From positions 513,501-577,500 of the forward strand of contig JAEMWC010000284.1 in assembly GCA_016490735.1 (NCBI GenBank): a stretch of DNA of 64,000 nt, given 5' to 3'. Made by a program: the position numbers and the translations under genes. Shown here piece by piece: positions 1 through 12,650 of the stretch. Numbering within the stretch: the stretch's first letter is position 1; each line of letters starts with the position of its first letter. The DNA is from Pachyseris speciosa. Its lineage: Eukaryota > Cnidaria > Anthozoa > Scleractinia > Pachyseridae. A model generated the notes under the pieces. It was not told the origin of the DNA, searched no databases, and saw only the letters and a program-made list of their open reading frames with translations.

Positions 1-327
1 TTAAGAAGTTACTTTCACCGCTGGAAGAAAACAGGGTATGATCGCAGATATTACATCCAAAAGCATGTAGGGGAACTACTTGATAGTGGAAACTTACGGT
101 AAAGCTCAACATGAAATTTCTCGTTCTGCTTTTGTTGTGCATAATTTTATAATTTTTCCATTCTCCCAGAGACAAGAAAATGTGACCATGTTAACAAAAA
201 CTAAAATGATCCCAGAGTAGTTTTTAAAGCTGTATCTGTATTTATGACACCCCAGTTATTAACCCAATAACTAAAGCCAGCTGACCCAATGAGGTCTATG
301 TTAAGTTTCAATGTATTTTAAACTGTC
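1..327. other. 3' flank of beta-galactosidase copy A
   Basis: Downstream of the stop codon of the minus-strand GLB1-like gene. It should hold the 3' UTR, but I see no convincing AATAAA signal on the minus strand, only AT-rich non-coding sequence. No other gene is visible here. Confidence 0.4.
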
Positions 328-3300
328 TCATGCCCAGGCCTCTAACAGATCCAGCGCTTGTTGTCTTGTTTTGACGTCGGGGGGCATAAAATCCCTGTAC
401 TTTGCAGTCCAGTCATTGAACAACTCCACGTCGTCCTTCCCTGACTTGTCTCCTGTCATGGGATTAACAGGTCCATTTATCATGGGCGTGTCCAAAAATT
501 CGACATGGCAGTCCTCTGGGCTCTGACAGGGTGCATTATCAACCTCAAATAGCACCAGCTTGCTGCTCTGATTTCCAGTGTAAAGGGCACTGGCTGGAAC
601 ATACAGCGTGATTTGGGGTCCTACCACGGGCCAGTAACGACCGAGATTGAATCCATTGACATAAGCCTGGCCCTGTATGGGAAACAAAAACAAATGAAGC
701 ACTCTTATTTTTAGTGATTTCAGTGAAAAGATTTTCAAACTTTCGTATGCTTGCTTTGTTTTGTTTTCATTGTCCATCTTTTAAGATGGTGCAATGCATT
801 GCAACGGAATCCAAATCCACAAGACCGTCGCTGCTAATGAAGCTGAAGGGTACATTATCGAAGAGAGAAGCGTCAAGGAACAGTGTTTGAACTGGACTTT
901 TTGGAGAAGGAAAATGGAATGCCTATGTCATCAGGTTTGCAGCAGTTACTTTTGAAAAAACCTGCGATGTTGACTCTTTTCAACAACGGTTTCAACTTTA
1001 GATTACCCTGGGAGGCAATAGGTTTCGTTTGTTTTTCTTTTATACCGTGAATCGCTCTGTCATTGTGAAGTCGTGGAAGAGAGCCGAACGGCGAGCTGAC
1101 GGCAAAACCATTGTGGCGAGCGTCTTTCTCGTCTCGCCCTTTCAGAAAGAAAAAAACTGAAACGGTGTTGCGAAAATTTCGCCAGAGTAAGATTGATACT
1201 CGGAAAGCACTGGATTCGAGGACGCTTGCACAAAGGTCTGAGGATTTTTTCTGAGTCACACCCTCCTGTATATTTACACTTGTTTACGAAACTTTCTTTC
1301 ATAATGCGTCCCAAACCAACATAACCAAAATCACAGTGCTGCTTTCTACAAATATCTTCTCACCTTAAACCAGCCTGGAAGCTTCAGAAAAGTGTCCCTT
1401 GGTTTCCCATCTGGTGTTGGAGGAATGATGCCAGAGTAGAATGACGGAATTTGATTGTTTACTCCGTGATGAGCATTTCCAGATAAAGGCTCTGTGAGGC
1501 CCACCACACGGTCCAGGTGCAGAGGATACATCATCCAGTTGCTAAGGATAACCTTGTCCAGGGTCACATTTCCAAGGATCCCCTTTGGATCTTGCAAATG
1601 TGAGCCGTAGTTAATTCGTCCCATGTTTTCTACCAGGATGTCCAGTGTTGCTCCCGCAGTTACCTTGATGGTGGCAGTTGTTTTCCCGCCCACACGAATC
1701 AGAGTTGCTTGGCGAACCTACGAATAACAAACGGCAACAAAGTAGTTAGCGTATTTGTCAAACACGTAAATATGTAAGTTGGAATTAGAAATGCCATGGC
1801 CTGACTCAGAAATATGACATTCCGAGTCCTCTGTTATTTCAGGGCGAAAAGATACATTTTGAAATTCTATTTTAACAGATAAGTTTCAAAAACTAATTAG
1901 TCGTTGTGTGCTCGGGTTCTTCATAAAACGCTGGTTTGTCTACGGAAGTATTTGACAGACCAAAAGCACACTCTGACCAACCATCCCTGGCAAAGATCAA
2001 TTTCCCGACACACTAGGAATAGCAAACGGGTATTGGCAGGGGTTCTTAACTTGAAGTTTCAAAGACATCAGTGTATAAGGAGTGAAAAGACAGAGAATTC
2101 CATCTAGCAGCCTAGCGACAGTTCTGACAGAAAAAAGTAGTTATCAGCATAATTTGACATTAAATCTGCACAATTGGAGGTGGAGTGGCTGCTGTAGGCG
2201 GACTGTTTTTTTTTTTATCAAGACACAGTCTAAGCCTAAAGTTTGAGGCAACCCGTTTCCAAGAAGCATGCAACCTTGAGAGCTGAGGCGTTGAAGTTAA
2301 TCTTTTTTCTACGGTTGAACAACAAAACACAGCAAACCTGGTTGACAAAAACTATTCCTCTGTCACCCAGTCCTGGGATGCTGATATTTGCTGCAGAGCT
2401 GGTCACAGAGGAGGGTATCTTTGTGCGGTAAAGAATAAAACCATAGTTCTGGCCAACTTGTTCCATGGTGAGGGTGTTGTTAGACACAACTGGTCCTGAT
2501 GGAGTGAGGTTTTCCAACACATCGAATAAGGAGCTCATCTGAAATAGAAACAAGATCAGTCTATCCATGAAAAATAACGGCAAATACTAAGGGAAGAGGT
2601 TAAGAGATAGATATTTGAAGGTAACAGAAGGTAGGGATTCCAAAAAAATGACACTGAAATGACTCTTCAAAAAGGTGGATTTTGGTGTAAGATTTTCCCC
2701 AGGAAAACTGAAAAGAAGGAGCAGCTGTTTAAAGGAGGAGCAAAAACTGGGCTTAAGAAAAGAACGAAGAAAGTACAGGAAATTATTTATATTTCCATGT
2801 CCAGGACATATACTACAGCGTAGAAGTATACATGAATCTGAGACTCTGCAAGACAGTGAGACTAGCTTATTTGCTGCAAATCCAGGACTTGCGAACCTTG
2901 CAAAAGAACCTGTGACATCACGACCTACAATCAGCAATTAAGTGAGTAGCAGGACAGGCAAGGCCTGGTGTGACTGTGGCATAAAGTACAACAATATTGA
3001 AGTATTCATTGCTGGCAGAGCTGTGTCATAGAGGATATTATGCTCATGTAGCTGAACAGCCCAATTCAGGATGCAAGCCTGGGCAAGGTAGAATAATTCA
3101 GTGTTATAAGTTAAAACACATCAGCCAGTAACTTAATCATTGTAACCTGTTAATTAGGAAAATTTAAAGAATCCTGTAAGACAGGTACTGGTATCTCTGT
3201 GGCATACAGCAACGACAGAACCATAGCACATTTATAGTTAACTCACTACCTTTGTCATCATAACCTTTCCATAAGCAAACTTCTGAGTGTCAGGTGGGAC

Positions 3301-6300
3301 AGGGCCTGGTGGAACTGGGGCATATTTAGCAATAGTTTCCATGATGGTAAAGTACTTTGTAGTTGTATCCCCGGCTTCTGTTAAAGGGGCATCGTAATCA
3401 TAGCTGGTGGGCTGTGGTTGGTAACTACTTCCACCTCCATTTGCCCCTGTGAATAATAAGCACAAAAACGACTTGAAATTCAACACAAGCAAACGAGTGT
3501 CATTCACAAGGAAATAAATGACATGTTTTGGTTTTGGTTTCTACAGGAAAACTTAATGACCGGCAAGGCACAGGATTGCAACGGGAGGGCACTGGAGTGG
3601 GCCGTTTTTTTTGGAGATTCTGGCTGGACCAAGTAATGGTAACCGAACACAGAGAGGTGAGAAAAATGAGTATTTGTCTAATAAAAGAAGAACTCACCAT
3701 TCATGAAACCAAAGTTAGTGCCACCCTCAAACATGTACAGGTTAACAGAAGCATTCAAAGCGAGAATCTTGTCAAGGTACACAGCAATTCGTGCAGCACT
3801 CCTCTGCTGATGTGCACCACCCCAGTGATCCAACCATCCTGGATAAAACTCAGAGTTGACTAAAGGACCATTGGGTTGGTGCCGCCGCAAGACTGAGAAG
3901 GCATTGGCAGGATCAATTCCTGAGAAAACAATTAAATAACATAAAACAGATATTTAAATAACCAAAATTTGCAAACTTTGTCAGAGTAAAACATGCTGTA
4001 TTCACCATCAAACTATCTAGGTTTTCAAAGATGTTCTGATCATCCCTTGAATAACCTGTAATCAGGCATCTTCTTCTTCTTACTTTCACATGCTTGCAAA
4101 AATAAAGAACACCTGATCGCAGGCTATTTTTCAAAGTTAACATAATTTACAGGGAGCAGGTCTCACAATTTGCAAGCACTGCTGGGTGTCCAAACATTTC
4201 TGAAGACTACAAATTAGGTAGCTGCAAAGGTTTTAAAGAAAACTTTAGCCATCGATCATTGGATATATTGCATTTTACATGGGATACCAGCATTTTTGTC
4301 AAACGTAAACTGAGTAATGGTGTAATGGCAACATGAAAAATAGGAATGAAAACAGGACAAGACGAAACACAATAGCCTGTTGAAATGTGAGATTTCCCAA
4401 GTGCTGAGAGATAGGATGGGATTGCATGGATGTGGAACTTGACAAAGAAAGCAGCAGGAATTTTAGTGATTATTTCCTTTACCTGCTCCAAAGTCAATGG
4501 TAGTAAAAAGCGTGGGGAGTGACCCACACTCAATCATCCTGTCAGAGTGACCATCAGTTGTGAACAAAATGATATCTTTACCGAGGTGCTGCTCAAATGT
4601 TTCTTGCAGGTGAGACATGTACTGATGGTCACAAGTGTAGTAGCTTCCGTACTCATTCTCTACCTGAAAATATCACAATTAATTAGTTTCAGTGAAACAA
4701 TAACTTTTTCAATAAGACAACATTTCTTCACAGGGTTGTTCGAGGTATCCAAAAGATAAATAATATTAATTCCCAGAGCATATTAAGTATAATGAAAGGT
4801 TGAGGTGCATTCGAGTGGCTGGTGACCCAGATGACCCTACTTGTCAGATAAAATTTCCACAGCACTTTGTCACAGATACTACCCATTACAAAACACCCTG
4901 CTCATACATGTAGTTCACTGCATGACTGCTTGTGACTGCATGCATTAATGTTTGCTGGCAGCACAATCGGTCTTTGTTAAGTTGTTATCTTCATTTCATT
5001 TAATGTTACTTACATTGTATGTACAAAGGAAATGAATTAATACCTGAACAGTGATGATAGGTCCTCCATTAGCATACAAAAGTGGCTTCAATTTTGGAAG
5101 CAAGACACTCATCCAGCGGTCTACAGCAGCAATATAATCTAGAAAAGACCACAATCATTTTCTAGTGAACTGTCAACTAAAAAACAGGACACCCAGTATA
5201 GATTGACTAATTAGGTTATTACTACTCCTCACTAGATGAACTGCTAATCCATCTCAGTTTACCCAACCTGAAGAAACTGGTCAGGAGTATCTCTATTTGA
5301 CACTGGATGAAATTCAGGTCCATTCAGGGTTCCTATCATTTAGTGAACAGGGTATCACTCCTCCTTGCTGGGCGGAATGCAAGTCATTGCAGGATACCCA
5401 GTTCAGAGTGACCAGGAGTATTACTTCTCCCCCATCACAGGATACCCAGTTTATAGAGTGACCAGCAGTAGTTAAGTAGTTATCCCCTTGGGGGGATGGT
5501 AGTCAATCACAGGATGCCCAGTTTTGAGAGACTAGGAATGTTACTACTCCCCTTGGTGGGATGGTAATTTATCACAGGACACCCAGTTTAGAGTGGCCAG
5601 GAGAAGCAATTCTGTCCTGGGTGGGGTGGTAGACCATCACACTGATATCAAGTTTGGAGTGACTAAGAATATTACTACCCCCCTTGGTGGGATGGTAATC
5701 CATCACATGATACCCAGTTTATAGTGATAAGAAGTAACAATTCTCTCTTGGGTGGGGTGGTAGTCCATCACGGGATACCAAGTTTGGAGTGACTAAGAAT
5801 ATTACTACTCCCCTTGGTGGGATGGTAATTTATCACAAGATACCCAGTTAAGAGTGACCAGGAGAAGCAATTCTCTCCTGGGTGGGAGTGTAATCCATCA
5901 CAGGTTACCCAGTTTGAAGTGACTGAGAGTATTACTACTCCCCTGGGTGGGAGGGTAATCCATCACAGGATACCCAGTTTGAAGTGACTAAATATTTCTA
6001 CTCCCCTGGGTGGATGGGTAATCCATCACAGGATATCCAGTTTGAAGTAGTACTTCCCTGTGTGGGAGAGTAATGCATTACAGGATACCCAGTTTGAAGT
6101 GACTGGGAGTATATGTAATTGCCCTTGGGTAGGAGGGTAAACCATCACAGGATACCCAGTTTGAGATGACTGAGAGTCCCTGGGTGGGAGGGTAGTCTAT
6201 CACAGGATTCCCAATTTGAAGTGATTCAGTACTTCCCTGAGAGGGATGCTTCTCCATCACAGGACCCCAGGTATTGGCATACATGCACCATTAAGATGGT

Positions 6301-7887
6301 GCATAACCCTCCCCCACCACCCCCTCTCTCAGTATTAAGTCTCCTGGGTGGACACCCTTAAGGCTGGACACCCTCAAGGGTGGACACTCTCAAGGGTGGA
6401 CACCCTCAAGTCTGGACACCCTCAAGGCTGGACACCCTCAAGGCTGGACATCCACAAGGGTGGACACCCTCAAGGCTGGACAATGCAAGCTACTGTACAT
6501 GTATTAATGTGTCTACTCACTCTTGTCTTCAAATGATCTAAACTTTGCTGTTGTGTAGTTCTTAAGCAACCAGGGAGGAAGGCCACCCTAATAAACCAAT
6601 TACATTTTCTGTTAAATTCCAGAATAATTTGGGTTAATAACACACAACAAAACTATTGTTCTAAAACATATTAGGATGAAAATAATGATTCATTGAATTG
6701 AAATGCTAGACTGGCACTTGGGTTTAAGCAACAGGTTGTAAATGTTTGAGAAGATCGAGATATATCAAGCATTATAGGGAACCTCAACTCTTACAACAAA
6801 TTGACCGTAAATTGTTGGAAATAATTACTAGTTTCCAAAATTTAGTTTATAACCTCAGAATAGCATTTAAAATGCACAAAATTTGGGTATCATTAACATC
6901 TTTTTTCACTCTTAAATTCCTAGTGCCACCATTTTGGATTTTGTGACATCAAATGGTTGCCGCTATAATTTGTCAGGAAGCAAATATAAATGAAACGGAA
7001 AATCCTTTGTGTTAAACAATAGGGCAACGATTACATGTCATGAAATCCAAAATGGCTGTGCTCTTGAAATTTAAAAGCGAAAAATAGGTGATGATGAGAT
7101 CGATTTTGTTGTACACTTAAAGTGCACATGAATCGAAATTTCACAGCCAGTTTTTTTCTCCAATATGAAAATAGGTGTCTTAAGAAATATTTTGAGGGGA
7201 AAATAAATTACTAAAAGTAGCAGGAACTTATTTTAAAATGTGGCGGAAGTTGGGCCTTTCTCACTAATAATCTAGACAAGAGCCTGGAGTCTGGTGAACA
7301 GTCGTGATGTCATTTGTGTATACTCAGTCAAGTGTGTCACTCGGTTTTTGTGTGTTCTGTGGAATAAAAATGTCAGAGAATTTTCAAGATTCACTATCAG
7401 GGTCGAACCCTGTGCAAAACTTTCCAGATTCACGCTTTTTCGCCTTCTCCATCACGTTTCTTGCCTGGACATACACACAAATGACATCACAGAGACCTTT
7501 TGGCCATGTGCAAGATGTCTCAAATTTCAGGCCACGGCAGGAATTTTGGAACCCCTACAAATAGTGAATCTTCTTCACGAAAAGGAGGGAAATGACTAAA
7601 AATGAAATATACATGTAGGGAATATAAGCTATGTAAAAATGTCAAAAAAAAAGTGGCCGTTAATTTTTGATTCATCTGCACTTTAAATGTTATATCCACG
7701 TTTTAAAACAAATTTGGAATATAGTAACTGTTTCTATCAATTTAGCGTCAATTTGTTGTAAGAGTGGTGGTTTCCCCTAACATAACTCTACTTCACTTAA
7801 TACATATTCTAATTTCCTACTTTCTCCTACTACTGATTATACTGTACATGCTCTTTTGCATTAAATAAATATATAAATAAATATATA

Positions 7888-7920
<33 letters not shown>

Positions 7921-10609
7921 CCATGTAGTTCAAAGACACACTCCTCCAACCCTAATGACTGCTCATATACATGTAATGTATTCTTGAAAAGTACCGTACT
8001 GATTTGTTGAGCGTGAAATTCCAAAACTTGAAGTCTAATTCGACCAACTGAGTTCAAGAATCAGTTCAAGTTACCAAGGTTCCAGTCCGTGTCATTCCAG
8101 ATTACCCCCAGTATGAATTATTATAGGAAGAAAAAATGTAAGGCTATCATCACTTTTTACACTACTGTTGCTTTACTTGTATATGATCATGGCAATCATC
8201 ACCTGGCAACAAATCCTGCTGGTTATGTGCCGGCAAACAGCAAGATCCTCGGCTGGTGAACTAAAACTTGCCATGTCTGTCTCCAGGCAGCCAGAGACAA
8301 TGAGACCCCCAGACTGACTACTCAAAAACCAACCTTCCCAAGCCTCTACATAACATCGCATGATGCAATCATATGCAAGTAGTGCAACAGTAACATAGAC
8401 ATTAAATATTATTATAACCTTTAACACAAGAATGATTGGATTTTGTTCGTCCTTGATAATAGAACAGTAGGTGATTCATAGCAAGTCCTGCAAATATATC
8501 ACATTGAGACATCCACACCTTTAAGAGTTTGTGACACACACAAACTTAAAGCATTTAAAAACTAAACTCACCAAATCCCACTCACCACAAATATAAGGAC
8601 CTGTGGCATAGAGAGGATAGTTATTGTTATGCAGGACAGTGTAAATATGTGCAGTAAAATCCAAATGACTAGTTATGATGTAAAACTTCCTGTTAATTAA
8701 CTAAAACTGAAAGCAATCCCCCTTGGTTGACACTCGCTACAGTTTCCATTAAATGTTCGAAACTAATGTTGCAGAATTAGAGACTCATTATGACTTTTCA
8801 GGGTCTTTCCTCTAAGAGTTCTTTTTATCAGAACTTTAATTTCTATGGCCTCTTTGTGCCAGAAAGTTGGTGCACGAGTTAACAATAAGTTGAAATATTA
8901 CATTATTTTATTTTCATCGTGAAGCACTAGTTACATGTACTACACTTTTTTTTTATAAATTATCAGTAGATTTTCCCCTGAATAGGGTAGACCTAATTTC
9001 AAAAAAAAGTAGTACATTTGAACTCTTCAGTATTATATTTAATAATTATTATTGCTGTTGATGAAACCTTATTATTAAACTGGTAAGAATTGTCTGTATT
9101 TGACTTGAATAAGTGGGTTCCAGCAAAATTTGGGTTTCTAAAATACAGAGAAATATAACTGACCTGCCCGAACAATGACCAGCAGCCCAGCTGCCTGTGC
9201 CATTTGGATGAAGCCTACTAAATCATTGTTGCCTGAAAAGTTATACTGTCCTTCTCTTGACTCATGCATGTCCCAGGCAACGTACCTTTGGAAGGAAAAG
9301 ACTGGTCATTGAGTTATGGGCAATTGTTGCTATTTTGAGGGTTCTTCTACAAGCACTACTCTTTGCTCATTCAACCATTAAGCATTGGAAAAACCTGTAC
9401 CATCATCATCAAATAATTTTTTCTAAAAGGGAGAGTACGTTACACAGTATTCAAAATGAAAATGCCATTGTCATATTTTGGTCAATGTCCTGTTTAGTTG
9501 AGAAAAACCCTAACATCATTCATGCAGGTTGTCCCAGCCATATATTTTTTCTGCAAATCATTTTTAATGCCCGTTGTACCTTATAAAAAAAACAGTATTT
9601 ACATGTATTGCTTACGTACGTTGACACAGTATTCAAGCCAGCGTGCTTCATTTTTGTAAATCTGTCCATCCAATAGCAAGATGTAACGCGAAAATAATGC
9701 ATATCTCCAGAAATAAACTGGTACGGGTTCCCATCTTTCAGAAATCTGTTGTTGTCAAAGTCGATTTTAAAGGATCTCTTTTTCGTCAACACTTTCTCAG
9801 GACATAACATTCTCTTCGTTTTTGATTTTCTTCCACCTGTCACCATAAATTGAGCTGCCAACAACACCAATGCAAAAAACAAAGATGAAAACTTCATGAT
9901 TTCAAATCCCAGTTAATTTCAAGAGCAATCGAGTTCTGCTTGGTTCTGTCATGGGAAACCAACATTTTCCCATTAAAACTGATCACTTATTAATTTTGTT
10001 GAAACAACGGGGCCTTAAGTACCAGTCAAACAAGCGACCTTAGTGTTAAATTGGCTCAACCACCACTTGGTTTGCAAAACAAGGTTAAAAGTTTATCAAA
10101 CGGACCACCGAACAGTAAAGTGGCGAGAAAAGGGCAACGTGTAGGCCATGAATTACAGTTGTTGGCCCGGCCTTTGCCTGTTTATTTCAACTAGTGCGCT
10201 TTTTTGCAAGCCTTGACAAGCTGTATAAAATCATTTGAAAAGCTTAGGTAAACACCAAAGACCGATCGAGTTGTAATCTGGAAAAGTCTCAAAGAACGAT
10301 TGCGGCGCCCTTTTTAAACAAGGATAACTCTCTGGGTGTCTCTATATAAACGCATGTACAGAGCACTTCTACTCACGTTTGCACAGCATTCAGCCCTGCA
10401 GCCTTCATCTTTGACATTCTGTCCTTCCAGTAAAATTTCGGAACGCGAAAGTAGTGAAAACTCCCCGAGATGTAACGAAATGGCTCGCCATCCTTGAGAA
10501 AAACGTTATTCTCCCAGTCTATTGTAAATGAACGGGAAGAAGAGGAGTAAACAAGCGAGAAAACCAGAAAGAAGCCCAGCCACAAGCGTGTGACTACACT
10601 GCACGCCAT
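328..10609 (-). CDS. GLB1: Beta-galactosidase (GH35, GLB1-like), copy A, 11 exons
   Basis: Acid beta-galactosidase that removes terminal beta-galactose from glycolipids and glycans, probably in lysosomes or as a secreted digestive enzyme. Exons in transcription order: 10609-10377, 9285-9164, 8600-8572, 6587-6521, 5138-5044, 4663-4483, 3919-3698, 3446-3250, 2538-2338, 1717-1364, 672-328. All junctions are GT-AG and phases agree; the total is 2046 nt, 681 aa plus TGA, close to human GLB1 (677 aa). Residues 1-25 are a hydrophobic signal peptide. A TIM barrel follows, with acid/base Glu186 in the motif VENEYGSY and nucleophile Glu266 in [13 protein letters not shown], both two residues from the human positions 188 and 268. 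The C-terminal beta domains include [11 protein letters not shown] and GFNLGRYWP. Exon 3 is only 29 nt. The start is the first ATG before the signal peptide. No stop or frame change is seen, so this is the probably functional copy. Confidence 0.93.
5280..6275. repeat. Intronic minisatellite, ~60-110 bp units
   Basis: About a dozen degenerate units in the intron between exons 4 and 5 of GLB1 copy A. Each contains variants of CATCACAGGATACCCAGTTT and ACTACTCCCCTTGGTGGGAT. The same intron in copy B holds a shorter version at about 26935-27290. The units resemble the body of the tRNA-type SINE at 31.7-32.0 kb, so they may be amplified from a SINE (inference). Confidence 0.85.
6344..6484. repeat. 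Short tandem repeat, ~16-bp unit
   Basis: Roughly eight units of GGNTGGACACCCTCAA with small variations, in a GLB1 copy A intron close to exon 4. It reads as a repeated GWTPSR-like peptide in one frame, but nothing supports translation. Confidence 0.85.
7121..7682. mobile_element. TTAA-flanked non-autonomous DNA element (MITE)
   Basis: Both ends are bounded by TTAA (7117-7120 and 7683-7686). The terminal inverted repeats begin AGTGCACATGAATC at the left and read GATTCATCTGCACT at the right. A second inner inverted pair (ATGTCATTTGTGT) lies at about 7308 and 7480. The ORF of about 100 aa inside shows no known domain. A TTAA target duplication fits piggyBac- or Kolobok-type elements. It lies in an intron of GLB1 copy A. 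Confidence 0.7.
7886..7920. repeat. ATT microsatellite
   Basis: About eleven ATT/TTA triplets in an intron of GLB1 copy A, preceded by ATAAATAT repeats. Confidence 0.95.
9620..9897 (-). CDS. Alternative first exon of GLB1 copy A
   Basis: This exon lies inside intron 1 on the same strand. It starts with ATG, encodes a hydrophobic signal peptide ([17 protein letters not shown]), a basic linker rich in Lys/Arg, then a diverged version of the conserved N-terminal GH35 segment: [20 protein letters not shown] against [20 protein letters not shown] in the first exon. It ends in a GT donor (GTACGT) in the same phase as exon 1, so splicing to the exon at 9285 gives an open frame of 696 aa. It may be a second promoter and first exon, or a relic of another GLB1-like copy. 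The matching place in copy B (around 16.2-16.9 kb) has related intron sequence but lacks the exon. Confidence 0.75.
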
Positions 10610-12555
10610 GTTTTCAAAGTGGACTCCTGACAGTCATGTGAGGAAGACCGTTCATTCCGAACGTTCACTCCGTCACGACACACCGCTCAAGGTATCCCCT
10701 TCTCTTGAGTCGTCACCCAACGCAGAAGAGTAGTGCGTGACGACCCAAAATTCTCGCCATTGATTGGCTAAATATGCAGTTTTTCCCACAACAGCATGTA
10801 ACGAAGGTTATTTTGGGAAGGGAGAGAAAAGGATTATTCGTGTCGAAAGCTATAAAATACTTTTCTTGGATAACATTGCGCTTGCCGGTTTAACAAAATA
10901 CTCCTGTCGCCTTATCTTCTTGCAATCCGAGGATCGAAATAAAAAAAAGGAAAAGTAAACTGCTTACAGCTATTAAAGGGAGCATAGTTATTAAGGGAGG
11001 AAGAAGAATTACTCTGTGCTCTCGCTCCATTTTTCTCGCGGGAGTCAACTAGGATGGCCCGGGGGCATGCTCCCCCGGATAATTTTTAAATTAAAGTCCT
11101 CTGAAATGGCTGGAAATGTGGTGAAACTTATATACTTTCAGCAACAAAACAGCGGTGTTTTAAAGCAAGAATAATCAGTTTTCGATAAAATGTTAAATAG
11201 AAAATTAACTTCGTTTTTTTGGTATTACAGTTGAAACTCGATAACTCGAACCCTTGGTAACTCGAATTCCCCGCTACCTCGAAGCGAAACAGATTTCCCT
11301 TGGATTTGCCTCATATATATATTTACTGTATTTTTTTGGGTAGCTTGATTTGAGTAGGGATTTTTTTGGGGTATTAAAAAGAATCGGTAGTGCCCTGGCG
11401 TAGTTTTTTTGGGGTTAATTTTTGGTCCAGGGATTGTTTGGGGTTTTGCTGGAAGCCCTAGGGATTTTTTGGGTCTTGACTTTTGGCTCCATTCGATCAT
11501 CCCCGTCACTTGAAATCCCGAGTACCCCCCTGGGGTCCCGGGCCACATTGGTGGGAGGCGAGTGCTCTCATCATTGCGCCATCCCTGCTCCCCGTAATGA
11601 CAAATTGACATTTATCGATATAAAACGTTTGTAAAACGGTAAACAAATGGTTTTGACAGTTCTTCCCGGCGAAGAGAAATCTGGAATCGATCTGTTGTTT
11701 GGCATTATGTATCAGTCAATTCCAATAGTGCCCATCCCCGCCCGCCCCCCCCCCCCCCGCTTGCGTTACTACGGACATCCAAACAAACTAGACTATATCA
11801 TTAGTTTTATCATTCAGAAGAAAATAGGCTAACAAAGTGTGTGAGCCTTTTACGGTATTCCGACTGGTTCCTGAGAAAATCCATTGTAAAGTTGGCCAAT
11901 ATAATTTTTTCTATGCGTGATTTTTCCACCGGAAAAATATTTCGAATTTGTAAAAGCCTCGTACAATTTGGTTCGGAAACGTGTGAGGAACATTTTCGCT
12001 AAATTCCGTTAAAAACCGATAAATATAGCTCAAGATCAATTAGTTCGACTGGAGGAAATACACGCAAAAATAAATCCCGAGTTTTTAGCCTGATTTGCAC
12101 AGTTTTCACAACTCATTGGAGGTGCATGGTGCCAAAGCGGTAGTACCGCCGACCAATTAAGGACAACTGAGGAACTCTCGGAAGAGGATAAGTGACAAAC
12201 TAGCCTCATTCAATCGCGGGAACGTTAATGCCTTAATTCCACGTTCAGATGGAGTGTTCGTTTGGTTATCATCGGAAGGAATACGTTTGGAGAAAATAAA
12301 ACCTAAACTACCGTGTGAAAATCGGTTCGCATGTTGATGCAAGCCAAACTGACACAACTCGAAATCCCGAGTGAAGCTTCGCGCGAAAAATGTCAAAAGA
12401 CTGCTAGACCCCTAACTAGTGGAATTACCGAATTTCGACATCTCTACCCATTTATTAACTGCTCCAAAAAGCAGCTGCACTCATTTCTTTCACGGGAACA
12501 TATGAACCCATAATTGACCTGCAAGCAAGAGATTAGACGAGCGCTCTGATTACCG
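10610..12555. other. Intergenic DNA upstream of GLB1 copy A
   Basis: Upstream flank of copy A and part of the shared spacer between the two head-to-head GLB1-like genes. The first 150 bases probably hold the core promoter and 5' UTR; short stretches just before the two ATGs resemble each other (TGACTGTCAG near 10633 and 15267). Degenerate repeats occur at 11225-11300 (AACTCGAA motifs, also at 15130-15160) and 11330-11560 (TTTTTTTGGG runs). I see no gene. Confidence 0.45.
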
Positions 12556-12559
12556 AGTT

Positions 12560-12650
12560 TCTCACCCGCGACAATTTGTCCGCGACCCTCGACAATTCAC
12601 CCGCGACCCGCGACAAATTACCCGCGACCCGCGACCAGCGAAAATTAGAT
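12560..12650. repeat. Short GC-rich tandem repeat
   Basis: Repeated CCCGCGAC units separated by AATT or AAATTA, about six copies, in otherwise AT-rich intergenic DNA. Function unknown. Confidence 0.8.

Noticed and set aside
5280..6275. CRISPR-like array
   Set aside because: Units are degenerate, have no constant repeat with unique spacers, and lie in an animal intron.
7294..7599. Two overlapping open frames of 86 and 101 codons
   Set aside because: They lie inside the TTAA-flanked element, share sequence between frames, and show no domain.
10650..10680. Heat-shock element near the GLB1 copy A start (GAACGTTC)
   Set aside because: Only one correctly spaced pair of GAA/TTC units; too weak to call.
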